Part shown: positions 5,105-5,166 of the stretch, piece after piece
Numbering within the stretch: position 1 is the first letter of the stretch
Layout of the letters: every line of letters starts with the position of its first letter
DNA from: Oscillospiraceae bacterium
Lineage (GTDB): Bacteria; Bacillota; Clostridia; Oscillospirales; UBA929
NCBI GenBank assembly: GCA_009784085.1
Contig: WRCJ01000094.1
Span: forward strand, 1 to 5,166
Length of the DNA: 5,166 nt
Reading direction: 5' to 3'
The notes under the pieces: model-generated
The model's input: the letters and a program-made list of their open reading frames with translations, nothing else
What the model was told of the DNA's origin: nothing
Database searches by the model: none
Made by a program: the position numbers and the translations under genes

Positions 5105-5166
5105 ATGGAAAAGGCGTACAAGTTTCGGATATATCCGAACAGCGAACAGGAAAGAACGATTGCGCA
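5105..5166 (+). CDS. tnpB: TnpB / IS605 OrfB family RNA-guided nuclease, N-terminal fragment
   Basis: The first 20 codons read MEKAYKFRIYPNSEQERTIA and the window then ends. The KAYKFRIYPN..Q pattern is the characteristic start of IS200/IS605 OrfB (TnpB) proteins, at the edge of the N-terminal helix-turn-helix region. TnpB proteins are RNA-guided DNA endonucleases that help keep the transposon in place, guided by an omega RNA made from the right end of the element. The catalytic RuvC residues and the zinc finger are beyond the window, so activity cannot be judged. No tnpA (Y1 transposase) lies upstream here, so this may be a tnpB-only element. The ribosome binding site is weak: a G-run about 13 bases upstream and an AGG close to the ATG. 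Confidence 0.88.
   Translation, partial: MEKAYKFRIYPNSEQERTIA

Overview
The window holds one clear housekeeping gene for anaerobic life, one damaged repeat-protein gene with a small partner gene, and an accessory tail that ends inside an IS200/IS605-type transposon gene. NrdD is an oxygen-sensitive glycyl-radical enzyme, so the host is an obligate or facultative anaerobe. Strong AGGAG-type ribosome binding sites, consensus sigma-70-type promoters and the style of the TPR protein fit an anaerobic Firmicute (Negativicutes- or Clostridia-like). That placement is a weak inference. nrdD and the first 100 bases look GC-rich, while everything beyond about 2530 is more AT-rich, as expected of accessory DNA.

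Layout. 1-186: a GC-rich intergenic repeat (two copies, 54 bases apart) and a perfect 14-bp hairpin downstream of nrdD. 187-2523 (minus): full-length nrdD. 2524-2694: nrdD control region with a TTGACA-N17-TACTAT promoter, a 10-bp inverted repeat in the leader and an AGGAG site. 2695-4120 (minus): a TPR protein of kinesin-light-chain type whose reading frame is broken once, at UUU UGA C, a sequence much like the programmed frameshift site of prfB. 4113-4238 (minus): a previously unlisted 41-codon gene that has a strong ribosome binding site and overlaps the TPR gene start by 8 bases, with an extended -10 promoter before it. 4280-4825: no intact gene, only two decayed-looking reading frames and a minus-strand terminator. 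4826-5104: a perfect consensus promoter with no gene behind it, an IS200/IS605 right-end-like hairpin, a 17-bp tandem repeat and a second promoter. 5105-5166 (plus): the first 20 codons of a TnpB (IS605 OrfB) protein, cut by the window edge.

The small gene and the TPR gene probably form one translationally coupled unit, and there is no obvious terminator between the TPR gene and nrdD. nrdD nevertheless has its own promoter, and no nrdG activase gene lies next to it in this window. The most unusual items are the prfB-like frameshift site, the overlapping small gene, and the compact transposon relic ahead of tnpB. I did not find a demonstrably new system. The two-gene TPR unit is the best candidate for one.
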